Source: Candidatus Bathyarchaeota archaeon (GTDB lineage: Archaea > Thermoproteota > CALKCG01 > B24 > JAGTQN01). Taken from it: 50,050 nt of DNA. The stretch's first letter is position 1, and each line of letters starts with the position of its first letter. This document shows positions 25,270-34,729 of this stretch, one piece after another. The stretch is taken from the NCBI GenBank assembly GCA_018396395.1, contig JAGTQN010000002.1, forward strand, positions 1 through 50,050, read 5' to 3'. Under the pieces are notes generated by a model. That model was not told the origin of the DNA. It saw nothing but the letters and a program-made list of their open reading frames with translations, and did not search any database. The translations under genes were made by a program, and so were the position numbers.

Positions 25270-26169
25270 TTGCGAATTTCAAGGGAAACCTTAGAAGGCA
25301 TAATTCCAGCCCTCGTGACACCCTTCACGCCTAACGATGAGGTTGATGAGGCTGCCCTTAGAAAACTCATCAGATATGTACTTGAAAATGGAGTCCATGG
25401 CGTCATGACGACGGGTGGAAATGGAGAGTTTCCCCATTTGCTGAGGGAAGAAAGGATGAAGGTTTTAGAGATTACCGTCGATGAAGTCAATGGAAGAGTC
25501 CCCGTAATTGCCTGCACCTCTGCTTGCAGTGTAAAAGAAACGGTCCTTTTAGGAAAGCATGCCGAGGATTCGGGGGCCGATGCCCTTATCCTCGTTCCAC
25601 CCTACTACTACAAGCTTCCAGAGGAGAGCATCCTCGACTTTTACAAGGGCATAGCCGAACAAGTCACGATACCTATAGTCGTATACAACAACCCAGCCTA
25701 TACAGGTCATAACATACGCACAGCGCTTATGGAACGCTTAGCAGAGATCCCAGGAGTCGTAGGGTTAAAGCAGAGTAACCCAGACATTAGTCAAACCCTC
25801 GAGATCATAAGGTTGTTAGGCGATAGAATTGCGGTCCTGACGGGTATTGATAGCCAGTTATTTCCCGTCCTTTCGATTGGAGGAAAGGGCATCTTCTCGA
25901 CGGCTGCCTGCGTCATTCCGAAACAGATGGTCGAAGTTTATGAGGCTTTTCGAAGGAAGGAGTTTGAGAAGGCCTTAAGGCTTCACATGAGAATGCAAGT
26001 TCTCAACAGGTTTTTCGAGTATGAGCCGGGCTATGTAGCGCCATGTAAGGAGGCCCTCGCCATGATCGGGCTACCTTGTGGAGCCATCAGGGCACCCTTA
26101 CCGCCATTGAGGGAGAAGGAACGGGAGGAATTACGGGAAGCTCTGAAAAACATGGGGCTTCTCAGCTAG
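25270..26169 (+). CDS. DapA-superfamily lyase/aldolase
   Basis: Class I aldolase-type TIM barrel of the dihydrodipicolinate synthase/N-acetylneuraminate lyase family. The Schiff-base lysine is K167 in GVVGLKQS and the catalytic tyrosine is Y139 in VVYNNPAYTG. Where true DapA has GTTGE, this protein has TTGGNGEF, so one of the paired threonines is lost. That argues against simple lysine biosynthesis and for a 2-keto-acid aldolase or dehydratase of unknown substrate. No lysine or sugar-acid genes are nearby. The start TTG 25270 fits the TATA position. 299 residues is normal. Confidence 0.85.
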   Translation: MRISRETLEGIIPALVTPFTPNDEVDEAALRKLIRYVLENGVHGVMTTGGNGEFPHLLREERMKVLEITVDEVNGRVPVIACTSACSVKETVLLGKHAEDSGADALILVPPYYYKLPEESILDFYKGIAEQVTIPIVVYNNPAYTGHNIRTALMERLAEIPGVVGLKQSNPDISQTLEIIRLLGDRIAVLTGIDSQLFPVLSIGGKGIFSTAACVIPKQMVEVYEAFRRKEFEKALRLHMRMQVLNRFFEYEPGYVAPCKEALAMIGLPCGAIRAPLPPLREKEREELREALKNMGLLS

Positions 26170-26271
26170 ACTAACTGGAAAAAGTTGGAGCCATGAAAAA
26201 TGCCCCTAATCTTTCACATTTTTCTTTTCCTTTTTCATCTTCCGAAAAGAAAGTTCGATTTTGGCACGTCC

Positions 26272-27084
26272 CTAAAGCCTTACAGGTATCCCCTTCGAGG
26301 CTAGGAATTTTTTTACATCCCTTACTGTATACTCGCCCCGATGGAAGATTCCGGCTGCCAAGGCGGCATCTGCCTTCCCTATGGTAAGGGCTTCTAATAT
26401 GTGCTTAGGCGTCCCGGCTCCACTACTGGCTATGATAGGAACGGAGACCCGGTCTGCCAACTCTGCTAGAAAAGGTAAGTCATAGCCCCTTCCCGTCCCG
26501 TCGAAGTCTAGGGATGATGGCATGATTTCTCCAGCACCAAGGGAGACCGCTTCCTCAACCCATTTGAAAGCATCCATGCCAACAGCCTGCCTTCCACCAT
26601 AGATGTAAACATCCCACCAGCATAGCCCCTCTGGAGTTTCAATAAGGGTTTTCCCAGATGCCTCCGAGGCCCTCCTCACATAGATGCGTCGAACATCCAC
26701 CGCCAATACGATGCACTGGCTTCCGAAAATTCGGCTACACTCCCCGATTAAGGAGGGGTTTCGAACAGCGGCCGTGTTAATGGAGACCTTATCTGCCCCC
26801 GCATTGAGGATCCTTCTGACATCAGCTGAAGACCTTATGCCTCCTCCTACTGTCAAGGGAATCATGATCGCATCAGCAGTCCTCTCAACAACGTCAATAA
26901 GGGTTTCTCGCCCTTCATTGGATGCCGTAATATCCAATAGGACAAGCTCATCGGCTCCTTGCGAATCGTAAGCCATAGCAAGTTCTACAGGATCCCCAGC
27001 ATCCTTAAGATTTCTAAACCTAACTCCCTTAACAACACGCCCTGCTACCATATCAAGACAGGGGATGATGCGCTTCGCCAGCAT
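26272..27084 (-). CDS. hisF: Imidazole glycerol phosphate synthase cyclase subunit HisF
   Basis: Cyclase half of IGP synthase in histidine biosynthesis; uses ammonia from HisH. Catalytic aspartates D11 (IPCLD) and D130 (VLAVD) are present, as is the phosphate loop LTVGGGIRS. The motif usually read as S(M/I)DRDGT..GYD is SLDFDGTGRGYD here, with F in place of R, and ASGGAG is ASSGAG. Full length at 270 residues. hisH lies upstream on the same strand, with 141 bases between. No other his gene is in the window. Confidence 0.95.
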   Translation of the reverse strand: MLAKRIIPCLDMVAGRVVKGVRFRNLKDAGDPVELAMAYDSQGADELVLLDITASNEGRETLIDVVERTADAIMIPLTVGGGIRSSADVRRILNAGADKVSINTAAVRNPSLIGECSRIFGSQCIVLAVDVRRIYVRRASEASGKTLIETPEGLCWWDVYIYGGRQAVGMDAFKWVEEAVSLGAGEIMPSSLDFDGTGRGYDLPFLAELADRVSVPIIASSGAGTPKHILEALTIGKADAALAAGIFHRGEYTVRDVKKFLASKGIPVRL

Positions 27085-27225
27085 ATTCTCAGATTTCCTT
27101 ACGCTTCAAAGGAGCCCAAGGCTCGAAGCCTAGCTTGAAATGGGCTGGTCTGATGCTTATAAGCCTTTCCTACTTTTCTCCACCCCACTCTACTAAACCT
27201 AATCGAGGCTGAAGTAAAGGAATTC

Positions 27226-27837
27226 CTAGGTAACCATAATTTCAACGAAGTTCTTCAGAATGCGAAGACCTATATTCCCTGATTTCTCTGGATGAAACTG
27301 GGTTGCGAAGATTCGATTACGGCTTACTATGGCAGGGAAATCGAAACCATAGTTTACCGTGGCTACTAAATCTTCCTCCACCTCATTTTTTGCGAAGTAA
27401 GAATGCGCGAAGTAGACGTAACTTCCATTTTCTATTCCCTTCACCAAAGGATTTTTCGGCTTTAGTATTTTTAAGGTATTCCATCCTATCTGGGGAACCT
27501 TTCGACCTTCCGGTAGAGGAAGTATCCGACCTTTGAAGATATTTAGTCCCCTATGTAGCCCACCCTCTGTGCTTTCAGTAAAGAGGAGTTGCATTCCCAG
27601 GCAGATGCCTAAGAGAGCTTTCCCACCTTCGATTCCTTGGAAAATCATAGGGATCAGAGGTTTGATATTCCTCAGGGCTTCCTCGAAGGCACCAACTCCA
27701 GGAAGGACTATGGCATCAACTTCGGCTATCCTATGGACTTCATTGGTAACGATGGCCTCGGCCCCAGCCCTTTCCAATCCCTTCCTTATGCTCCTTAGGT
27801 TTCCTAACCCATAGTCGACGATGGCTATTTTGGGCAT
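27226..27837 (-). CDS. hisH: Imidazole glycerol phosphate synthase glutaminase subunit HisH
   Basis: Class I glutamine amidotransferase that feeds ammonia to HisF. Nucleophile C79 in LLGICLGMQLL, with H182 and E184 in QFHPEKSG, completes the triad. N-terminal IVDYGLGNLRS is typical. 203 residues. First gene of the hisH-hisF pair. Confidence 0.96.
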   Translation of the reverse strand: MPKIAIVDYGLGNLRSIRKGLERAGAEAIVTNEVHRIAEVDAIVLPGVGAFEEALRNIKPLIPMIFQGIEGGKALLGICLGMQLLFTESTEGGLHRGLNIFKGRILPLPEGRKVPQIGWNTLKILKPKNPLVKGIENGSYVYFAHSYFAKNEVEEDLVATVNYGFDFPAIVSRNRIFATQFHPEKSGNIGLRILKNFVEIMVT

Positions 27838-27991
27838 TCCTTCCCACCGCTTTTTGCTTATGATTTTACATTCGCCACTACTCTTCCTCCTTCCCTTTTC
27901 TTCCCTTCATATCAACTTTTTCGCAACCGTATTAACTTGAGACGAAGAGATCTTTCCTTGGTTTCATAAGAAGCTACAAGAAGAGATTTTT

Positions 27992-28546
27992 CTATAATCT
28001 TTCCCTAAGCCAGCCTAGAACTTTTTGAGCAATCTTCTCTGGAAGAAGGTCTCGGTTAGCATAGGTGATCTCTAAAATTTCAACTATAGGAGAGCTCCTC
28101 AGAGCATCGATGAAAGCCCCTTTTGCCCTTTTATGAATGACACCAATAAGGGGCTTAGGACCTTCGATGGATCTTTTAATGGCATTCTTAAAGGACTCTG
28201 AGAAGAGTTCCATAGGTCCGATTTCATCTACAGCCACAACATGGATTTCTGGATGAGATAGAGCATCCTCTATAGCTGCAGTTCCAATTTGGTCTAAGTT
28301 TTTTAAATTGACTCTGTATTTTCCTATTCTCGGACCATCTGGCTGGTCTACATGGGCAAGCCAGCCTTCCACGCCCTTCGATAGGTCTTGAATCTTGAAG
28401 CCTACCCTCGTTCCTTTAATCCTAACTTCAAGGCTTACAAAGCCTCCAACCCTGAAGCCTTCAGCCCTTAATCTTTCTACCACCTTCAGAATTGCCACGG
28501 TCTTTCCTACACCTGGATCTCCCGTTAGGAGTAGAGCTTTACCCAA
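27992..28546 (-). CDS. THEP1-family nucleoside-triphosphatase
   Basis: P-loop NTPase of the THEP1 family, which hydrolyses several NTPs in thermophiles and has a poorly known role. Walker A GDPGVGKT (9-16) and Walker B VVAVDEIGPMEL (D107, E108) are present, followed by the conserved VIHKRAKG. 184 residues, the standard archaeal length. It stands alone between hisH and the PAC2 gene. Confidence 0.9.
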   Translation of the reverse strand: MGKALLLTGDPGVGKTVAILKVVERLRAEGFRVGGFVSLEVRIKGTRVGFKIQDLSKGVEGWLAHVDQPDGPRIGKYRVNLKNLDQIGTAAIEDALSHPEIHVVAVDEIGPMELFSESFKNAIKRSIEGPKPLIGVIHKRAKGAFIDALRSSPIVEILEITYANRDLLPEKIAQKVLGWLRERL

Positions 28547-28818
28547 GGCTGTCAGAGTTGAAATTAAAGTAGCATAAAAAGTATGCGATAATGTTATGAA
28601 AGGATTGTTCTCCCTTTTTCAAGTTTCGGGGAGGAATCCCTAAAGAAGGACTTAACCTACGAATTTTGCCAAAAGATTGCAATAGCAGAGCATTTCAGTT
28701 TCGTAAATTGTAAGGCTTTGAAGTGGGGTATGGGCAATCTTTGAGGGCCTAGGCTTTCCAGATTTCTAAGATTCATTCCTAAGATCCTTCAATTTCGTTA
28801 TCATTATCGAAGGAGCTC

Positions 28819-29625
28819 TCAAACCCTATAGGATGGAGTCGTCCTAAAGATCTTATAACTCCTCTCCAATTCCTCTATTAGCCGAAGAAGCTCGGGATTC
28901 ATCTTTGCCTCTTCAGCAATCTTTCTATCTAGGATATAGGCGTCATTCTCTAGATCGGAAAGGGCTACTTGGACATTCTCCATAAGGGTAAGCTTCCTTA
29001 GAAGGGCTAAGGCTGCTTTGGGATTTGGAACCGATACGTACTGTGGAACTGCGGTCCAAAGGCTTACAACCTCAAGACCCCTCTGGGCACCATCCCACAG
29101 TATCTGGCTGTAAACACCCGTTGGACCCCTATAGTTCGTCAACTCAATGCCGGCCGCCTTTAGCTCCCCTAAAAGCCTTAGTGTATTCGTAGATCCTGTC
29201 ACTGGCGGTTCGATAGTGTGGGGAATCATCGATACATAACCTCCAAGCGTATAGATGCGTCGAGCCTTTACAGCTATCGAAAGTTCCATGATGGCTTCCG
29301 AATAGCCAGGCCAATTAAGGTCTGGCTCCACGCCGAGCAATAGGACGAAGGATCGAACATTCCCATTCCATACGTATATAGAGTTCCTAGGGACTTCGTA
29401 TTCCTTAATAAGACCCCCCTCAACATTCACTGTAGGACGGCGCAACGTGTAGCCATAAAAATTTCCAGGAGGGATTTCTCCAAGTTTCTCGACTTCAAGC
29501 TTTCGAATAAGGTAATTGAGGCTTAAGGTTGAGGCGCTTCCCGCATTAACCCATCCGTCTAGTCCTATGATGATGGAGGCCCCCTCAAGATCCAACTCCC
29601 TTGTTAACCTCAGGATTCCAGCCAT
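28819..29625 (-). CDS. PAC2-family protein
   Basis: PAC2 proteins are archaeal relatives of proteasome assembly chaperone 2; the function in archaea is not settled. Typical stretches are IIIGLDGWVNAGSAST near the N-terminus, ARRIYTLGGY and GPTGVYSQIL in the middle. 268 residues. The CBS-domain gene ends about 50 bases upstream on the same strand, so the two may be cotranscribed. Confidence 0.85.
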   Translation of the reverse strand: MAGILRLTRELDLEGASIIIGLDGWVNAGSASTLSLNYLIRKLEVEKLGEIPPGNFYGYTLRRPTVNVEGGLIKEYEVPRNSIYVWNGNVRSFVLLLGVEPDLNWPGYSEAIMELSIAVKARRIYTLGGYVSMIPHTIEPPVTGSTNTLRLLGELKAAGIELTNYRGPTGVYSQILWDGAQRGLEVVSLWTAVPQYVSVPNPKAALALLRKLTLMENVQVALSDLENDAYILDRKIAEEAKMNPELLRLIEELERSYKIFRTTPSYRV

Positions 29626-29675
29626 AGCTTCACCTTTTCTCAGCTTCTATCATTATCGAATGCAAAAAAGAACTC

Positions 29676-30119
29676 CTATAACCTTGCTGGACTGGGGAAA
29701 AAGACGGACCTTAAAATCCTACGGATTTCCTGATCCACATATCCTTCCAAGTGGCGGGCTATATCTGCAGCGTTAATAATTCCGTACAGGATTTCCCCTC
29801 TAGCCACAGCCAGGCGCCGGATCCTATGCCTTTCCATAAGTTTTGCCGCCTCCATGAGGTCGGCGTCAGGATCGATTGTTATGAGGGGCATCGACATGAT
29901 CTCTCTAACCCTAACGCTATTGGGATCCAAACCCTCCCCTGCCACCTTGTACGTAATATCCCTTTCCGTTACCATTCCTATGGGCCTTGATTGGGTCAAA
30001 ACTATGGCGCAACCTGAAACCTTTCCTCGCATGAGCTTGGCTGCTTCCTTTACCGAAACTCCTTCATCTACGACTACCATATCCCTATTCATAGCATCTG
30101 AAACCTTCAAGGTCTCCAC
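29676..30119 (-). CDS. Two-CBS-domain protein
   Basis: A stand-alone pair of CBS domains (about 8-65 and 72-132), which usually bind adenine nucleotides as energy sensors. Visible repeats: MVVVDEGVSVKEAAKLM and PLITIDPDADLMEAAKLM, with GMVTERDIT and GIINAADIA at the ends. The start appears to be GTG 30119; an ATG in frame +10 codons is possible. No partner domain is fused. It lies between endA and PAC2 on the same strand. Confidence 0.88.
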   Translation of the reverse strand: METLKVSDAMNRDMVVVDEGVSVKEAAKLMRGKVSGCAIVLTQSRPIGMVTERDITYKVAGEGLDPNSVRVREIMSMPLITIDPDADLMEAAKLMERHRIRRLAVARGEILYGIINAADIARHLEGYVDQEIRRILRSVFFPSPARL

Positions 30120-30189
30120 ATGCCTTTTTCTATGACCTGGGATAAAAGCTGTAAGGCTTTTTGGTGAGGGGGAAGGTTTCTAAGGAATT

Positions 30190-30759
30190 CTAAGCCTTCC
30201 ACCATTTAAACATTAGGTACTCAATCCGCTTCAATTGATGCCTTCTAATCGCTATAATGAAACGCTTCCTAACCGTTGTTGCGAGGCGGCCAGCCCTGAC
30301 GATCTCGGTGGCTGAAACCTTATCTTCTGGCCTCCTCACTTGAATCATGAAGGGGGCATGATCGATGCCAGGTCCCTGCTTGTAAACTGCAAAATCGCAA
30401 CCGAACTTTATCCCTGACGTGACTACATAACCCTTTTCCCGAAGATCCTTGTAAACCTCATATCGATCCTCAAAATTTTCGTCGAACCCGGAGGCAATTT
30501 TCTTAAGTCTCCTCTTAGGAATGGACTTACCTGTGAGCTGATCAAGAACTTTTATGATACCCTTCTCTTGGAGGTATAACCCTTCCATGGCATCGAGGAT
30601 TAGGGGAACGTCAAACTCCGGGCTCTTGGGCTTTGGTATTCCTACGGGCTTTCCATAATAGCCTTTTCTATAGATCTCAGATCCTTCCGATGGATTCCAA
30701 ATGATGAGGCGATTTCCCAAAAGACTTGCTGTAATTTTCCTTTCCCTTCGATTTTTCAA
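30190..30759 (-). CDS. endA: tRNA-splicing endonuclease EndA
   Basis: Cleaves introns from pre-tRNA at bulge-helix-bulge motifs. The catalytic triad is intact and correctly spaced: Y126 (DFAVYKQGPG), H134 (DHAPF) and K165 (VRKRF). 189 residues, a single catalytic repeat, so it acts as a homotetramer or with a structural partner encoded elsewhere. The only tRNA in the window, tRNA-Asp, has no intron. Confidence 0.94.
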   Translation of the reverse strand: MKNRRERKITASLLGNRLIIWNPSEGSEIYRKGYYGKPVGIPKPKSPEFDVPLILDAMEGLYLQEKGIIKVLDQLTGKSIPKRRLKKIASGFDENFEDRYEVYKDLREKGYVVTSGIKFGCDFAVYKQGPGIDHAPFMIQVRRPEDKVSATEIVRAGRLATTVRKRFIIAIRRHQLKRIEYLMFKWWKA

Positions 30760-30820
30760 GGATTTATGCCTCCAGAAAGGAGTGGCATTTTTGGCGTTGA
30801 ACTGTAAAGTAGGAGGGAGG

Positions 30821-31588
30821 TTAGATGGTCATGGCGATGATTTGGGCCGAATCGACAGCATCCTCTGCTAAGTCAGCTGCATTCTCTAGGAGCATAGTGA
30901 TATCCCGAACTAAAAGAAGGCGACCGACATCCTTCTCGATGGTCAGAATCTTTAAGTCTGTTTCCCTATAGAGGTTATCGACCTTCATCTCCAGATCCTT
31001 TACAAGCTTGGCATTCTCGATGGCTTTGTAAGGATTCATACTCAGCGTGAGAAGGGTCTTCCTAAGCTCCGTTACTACTTGGAGAACGGCTAAAGAAAGC
31101 TCGCTTAGAGCCTTTCCGATTTGATTATCCACGACCTCTCGCAAGGCGGCTAGCGAAACGATCCTATGGCCGGCTCCCTCAAGACTATCCCCTATACTAG
31201 TTAGCTTAATAGCCATCTGTAAAACATCACTACGGTTGGAAAAGGCTGGACCGATTTGAACAAGGCCCTTCACGGTATTCCACTGAACCTCCCTTGCCTC
31301 CTTTCCGAGGGCACTCAGATTGTTGAAGGATTCCCTTAGGCGTTCTCCTTCTCCCTTTAAGTACATATCCATGAGGTTTGAAAGCTGCCTGGCCATGTCT
31401 TGTATAATCCGAGCGTGATCTTGACAAAGGGTCAGAATCTTACGCCTCGCCTGCTCATCGCTTTCGAAGGGGGTTACCATAAAGCGATCGCCCATTCTAA
31501 GGATTCCATCTAGAGATATGGCAAGGCCTCTTAAAAGCTTACAAGGAGGGACTATGGGCAGTCTAGGATTTCTCAATAGGGCGACCAA
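30821..31588 (-). CDS. PhoU-like/DUF47 protein
   Basis: All-helical protein related to the PhoU/DUF47 family, often linked to phosphate uptake. The pattern LASIGDSLE-like (LTSIGDSLEGAGHRI) in the middle and DITMLLENAADLAEDAVDSAQII at the C-terminus (ExxAD...ED) is typical. The frame runs to TTG 31588, overlapping the end of glyS by 26 bases with a close GAGG; ATG 31495 is a second candidate and would remove an atypical N-terminus. No Pit or Pst transporter gene is nearby. Confidence 0.78.
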   Translation of the reverse strand: MVALLRNPRLPIVPPCKLLRGLAISLDGILRMGDRFMVTPFESDEQARRKILTLCQDHARIIQDMARQLSNLMDMYLKGEGERLRESFNNLSALGKEAREVQWNTVKGLVQIGPAFSNRSDVLQMAIKLTSIGDSLEGAGHRIVSLAALREVVDNQIGKALSELSLAVLQVVTELRKTLLTLSMNPYKAIENAKLVKDLEMKVDNLYRETDLKILTIEKDVGRLLLVRDITMLLENAADLAEDAVDSAQIIAMTI

Positions 31589-33317
31589 GTTCCTCGAAGC
31601 TTAAGTTACCTTCCAAATATCTTCGAATTCTATCCTCCATGGCCTCCATTCGAACCCTTACTTGACGCCATGTATCCCTATCCCTCAGGGTGACTGTTCC
31701 ATCCTCAAGGGTTTGATAATCGATGGTAGCGGCTAGAGGTATGCCCATCTCATCAGCCCTAACGTACCGTCTGCCTATCGATCCTGTCTCATCATACTCT
31801 ACCCTAAACCCCTTTTCTAGTAGCCAATGGTAAATTTTTTGGGCCCTCTCACAGAGGGAATCCTTAGTCATCAGGGGGAAGACGGCAATTTCGATGGGAG
31901 CTAGGTCCTTCGGAAGGCGTAGAATAACCCTTCCTTCCCGTTCCGTATAGGCGTACTCTAAGGTTGCATAAAGAAGGCGCTCACAACCAAAGCTAGGCTC
32001 GACGACGTGGGGAATGAAGCGCCTTCCACCCTCAACTCTACTTTCATGGATGATCTGGACATGCTCAGGAAGAATCCTGAAGCCTTCCACATCAATGTAT
32101 CCGACCTCCTCAAAGCCCCTTTTAACAACCTCTGGATCCATGGTTTCAAGCTTGCTGGCGATGAGGGGTGCGTGACCTTTAAAGCTCCTTCCCAGGTTTG
32201 CCTTGTCGATCTTCAGAGTCAAAGCGTCGACCATCTTAGGTCTCTCGTAAGCCTTGAAAACCCTCATGTCCTGACCGCTGAATTCCATATGCCTCCTAAG
32301 ATCATAGTCCGTCCTATAGTTATGTCCTGAAACCTCAACCCATCCGAAACGATCCAAGTAAACCTCCTGATCAAAGCCCTGGGCCGAATAGTGGGCCCTT
32401 TCCCACGGGAGCTTTTCTATGAATCTTTGGGACTCTCCAGGAATGCCTAGCTTTGAAAGGAATCTTTTGGCTAATGCCATAAAGTAGGCGAGCCATTCGA
32501 CTTTTACAAGACCCTTTTCTAAGATTTCCCTCACGGAAAGTTCGATAGGCTCTTCAGAGCCCTTGAGCCTTAAGGGCTCAGTAATAAGATTCAAAGTTTC
32601 ATCGTAAACCTCCGGCAAGAAAGGACAGCTTGGATCTTCAGGATCGAAGAAGAACTCGAATTCCATGATGGTGAACTCTCTAAGCCTTATCAGACCCTGT
32701 CTAGGAGATATCTCATTCCTTGCAACCCTCCCGATTTGGGCGATTCCGATGGGAAGCTTCCCCCTTGCCTGCTCGTAGACACGTTTGAAACTTGTGAACA
32801 TTCCTTGGGCAGCTTCTGGCCTAAGGTATCCTATGGCTTCGCTGTAAGGTCCTATGGTCGTTTGGAACATTGTAAGGAAGAGGGTTGGCTTCATCAACTC
32901 TCCACCACACTCTGGGCATGCGATTTTTCGTTCCGATATGGCCCTTTCTAGTTCCTGAAGGCTGAGACGTTCAGCCTCAGTTCCGGTTATCTCAAGGGAT
33001 TCTTTCACTATGTGATCGGCCCTAAACCTTCGCCCGCATGCCTTGCACTGAACCATCGGGTCCTTGAAACTTTCAAGATGCCCAGAAGCCTCGAAGACGC
33101 ACTTTGGTGCCGTCATGGGAGTCTCGATCTCGAACAAGCCTTGGCGCCTGATGAAGAAGTCCCTCCAAGCCTCCTCGATATTATGCTTCAGCTTAACTCC
33201 GAGGGGCCCTATGTCCATAAAGCCCCCTACACCGCCATAGATTTCATAGCTTCCCCAGAAGAGGCCCCTTCTCTTTGCCAGATCCTGAAGCTTCTCGTAT
33301 TTTCCTTCAGCAACCAT
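31563..33317 (-). CDS. glyS: Glycyl-tRNA synthetase, archaeal/eukaryotic alpha2 type
   Basis: Charges tRNA-Gly. N-terminal LAKRRGLFWGSYEIYGGVGG is characteristic; a zinc site is formed by CKACG and CPECGGE. Motif 2 is in RVARNEISPRQGLIRLREFT; motif 3 is in PSFGCERLLYA. The C-terminal anticodon-binding domain includes LAPIEIAVFPL and DETGSIGRRY. The frame is open to 33359 (ATG), with another ATG at 33338; ATG 33317 gives the usual family N-terminus and was chosen. About 584 residues. Its end overlaps the PhoU-like gene. Confidence 0.95.
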   Translation of the reverse strand: MVAEGKYEKLQDLAKRRGLFWGSYEIYGGVGGFMDIGPLGVKLKHNIEEAWRDFFIRRQGLFEIETPMTAPKCVFEASGHLESFKDPMVQCKACGRRFRADHIVKESLEITGTEAERLSLQELERAISERKIACPECGGELMKPTLFLTMFQTTIGPYSEAIGYLRPEAAQGMFTSFKRVYEQARGKLPIGIAQIGRVARNEISPRQGLIRLREFTIMEFEFFFDPEDPSCPFLPEVYDETLNLITEPLRLKGSEEPIELSVREILEKGLVKVEWLAYFMALAKRFLSKLGIPGESQRFIEKLPWERAHYSAQGFDQEVYLDRFGWVEVSGHNYRTDYDLRRHMEFSGQDMRVFKAYERPKMVDALTLKIDKANLGRSFKGHAPLIASKLETMDPEVVKRGFEEVGYIDVEGFRILPEHVQIIHESRVEGGRRFIPHVVEPSFGCERLLYATLEYAYTEREGRVILRLPKDLAPIEIAVFPLMTKDSLCERAQKIYHWLLEKGFRVEYDETGSIGRRYVRADEMGIPLAATIDYQTLEDGTVTLRDRDTWRQVRVRMEAMEDRIRRYLEGNLSFEELGRPIEKS

Positions 33318-33391
33318 TCTTATCAGACCTTGAAACATAGATCCTATTATCATGGGCATGCATTCATCTTACATAATAACCTTAGCCTCGA

Positions 33392-33865
33392 TTATGATCC
33401 ATGGTTTAGTTCCTTCAGGGCGTAGGTAAAAAGATGCCTGAAGAATTTACCTGTTAGGGGCTTTCCCCTTCCAAGACCTGGGCACTCCTTCGTAAAGGAA
33501 AAAAGATAATCCTGACTACCGACTTGCTTAAGATAGAAGGGAAAGAATCGACAGACCAAGGGACGTAAATCGTATATAGAGCAAATATTTTTTCTCAGAA
33601 AAATACAGGAGCCATCCTCACGCTTTTTTAATATGTATTCATAAATTTGTTTTCCCGAATCCTCAGCAAAGTCATCAGGCTTTAATCCTGTTCGCTCAGA
33701 AATCCGCTGGACTTCCGATCTAAGGACAAGGATGAGGCGGGGTTTGTAAAATGAATCCTTACAACAGAGACCGCAACGAAGGCAGAGGAAGGAGATTCCC
33801 TCAGGGTATTGGATGGAAGGATTTAAGGGAGCTCTCCAAGAAACTGATGCTGAGACGGGGCTCAC
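33392..33865 (-). CDS. YkgJ-type cysteine-cluster protein
   Basis: Contains CLRCGLCC (C28, C31, C34, C35), the CxxCxxCC signature of the YkgJ family (probable Zn or Fe-S binding), followed by CIFLRKNICSIYDLRPLVCRFFPF, also conserved. The family's function is not known. Starts at GTG 33865, overlapping the stop of rpo12 by four bases, so it is translationally coupled to an RNA polymerase subunit gene. 157 residues. Confidence 0.85.
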   Translation of the reverse strand: MSPVSASVSWRAPLNPSIQYPEGISFLCLRCGLCCKDSFYKPRLILVLRSEVQRISERTGLKPDDFAEDSGKQIYEYILKKREDGSCIFLRKNICSIYDLRPLVCRFFPFYLKQVGSQDYLFSFTKECPGLGRGKPLTGKFFRHLFTYALKELNHGS

Positions 33866-34035
33866 CTAGCCTTCACGACCTTCACAACTGGAGGGCGCAT
33901 TTTCTTTAAAACCCTATATCCGCAGTTCGGGCATTTAATCTCCGGGCTTGTGGCTATATGCCTATATGGAATCGTTTCACCACACTTGATGCATATGTAG
34001 CTTACGGATTCTTCGCCTTCTTTAGGAACTTCCAT
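33862..34035 (-). CDS. rpo12: RNA polymerase subunit Rpo12 (RpoP)
   Basis: Zinc-ribbon subunit of archaeal RNA polymerase. Has CIKCG and CPNCGYRVL with the C-terminal RPPVVKVVKAR, which is diagnostic. The frame extends to TTG 34047, but GGGTG lies five bases before ATG 34035, so 57 residues are predicted. Small, and overlapping the next gene by four bases. Confidence 0.92.
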   Translation of the reverse strand: MEVPKEGEESVSYICIKCGETIPYRHIATSPEIKCPNCGYRVLKKMRPPVVKVVKAR

Positions 34036-34139
34036 GACAACACCCAAATGCAGGGCGACTTTCCTTCAAAAAGGAATAGAAACCTATAAAGCTTCCGCGA
34101 GTCTTAGAAAGCGATAAATCCGAAATTAGAGAAGCGCCA

Positions 34140-34475
34140 ATGCAAAAGGAAAAGGACCCTTGCCCCTCGGCTTCTGAAGCTTTAGGGGCAAGATCTTCAT
34201 CGTCCCCAAGGATTTCTCCTTTTGTACTAACTGAAAATAGGTTGAATTTTCTCCATGCTCTTCAGAGGGAAGGTTTCCAAGTAAGGATGCATGGTTACGA
34301 GTTTTTCGTGCGGAAAAGTCTCTTCGTTTGCGCCCTAAGTCTCTTACCTTGGAGTGGCATCGTCCTCATTAGGCTCATTCCTTGGAACAGGGAAGAATCT
34401 GAGGCTTCCATTATAAAGATGCTCAATATTTTAAGATCGATGGATCCCAATATAAAGCCTTGCATCCTAGCTTAG
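34140..34475 (+). CDS. Hypothetical protein, 111 residues
   Basis: No family recognised. The N-terminal 25 residues are Ser/Pro-rich; the rest could form a small alpha/beta domain (ENRLNFLHALQREGF, FVRKSLFVCALSLL, then a helical C-terminus). There is no clear ribosome site before ATG 34140. It lies divergent to rpo12 and upstream of the ThiF-like gene. It may be real, but the frame could also be chance. Confidence 0.4.
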   Translation: MQKEKDPCPSASEALGARSSSSPRISPFVLTENRLNFLHALQREGFQVRMHGYEFFVRKSLFVCALSLLPWSGIVLIRLIPWNREESEASIIKMLNILRSMDPNIKPCILA

Positions 34476-34729
34476 GAAATTCAGAGGAAAGGATATCAAA
34501 GGAAGAAATTTTCGTAACTTCGGCTTTGTAAGCCAGGTTCATGTCAAATTAAAACGAACCGAAAAGAAAAACCTTTGGTCCGATTGAAGCTTTGCGCATA
34601 GATTGAAAAGAGCATAGCGTTTCTTTCAAGGATCAAAGGTTTATTAAATTACGAAGATGATGAAAACAAGTTTTGGAAGATGTAATATTATTTCTCAAGA
34701 TCAAGAAATAAAGGAAGGTGGGATAAGCG

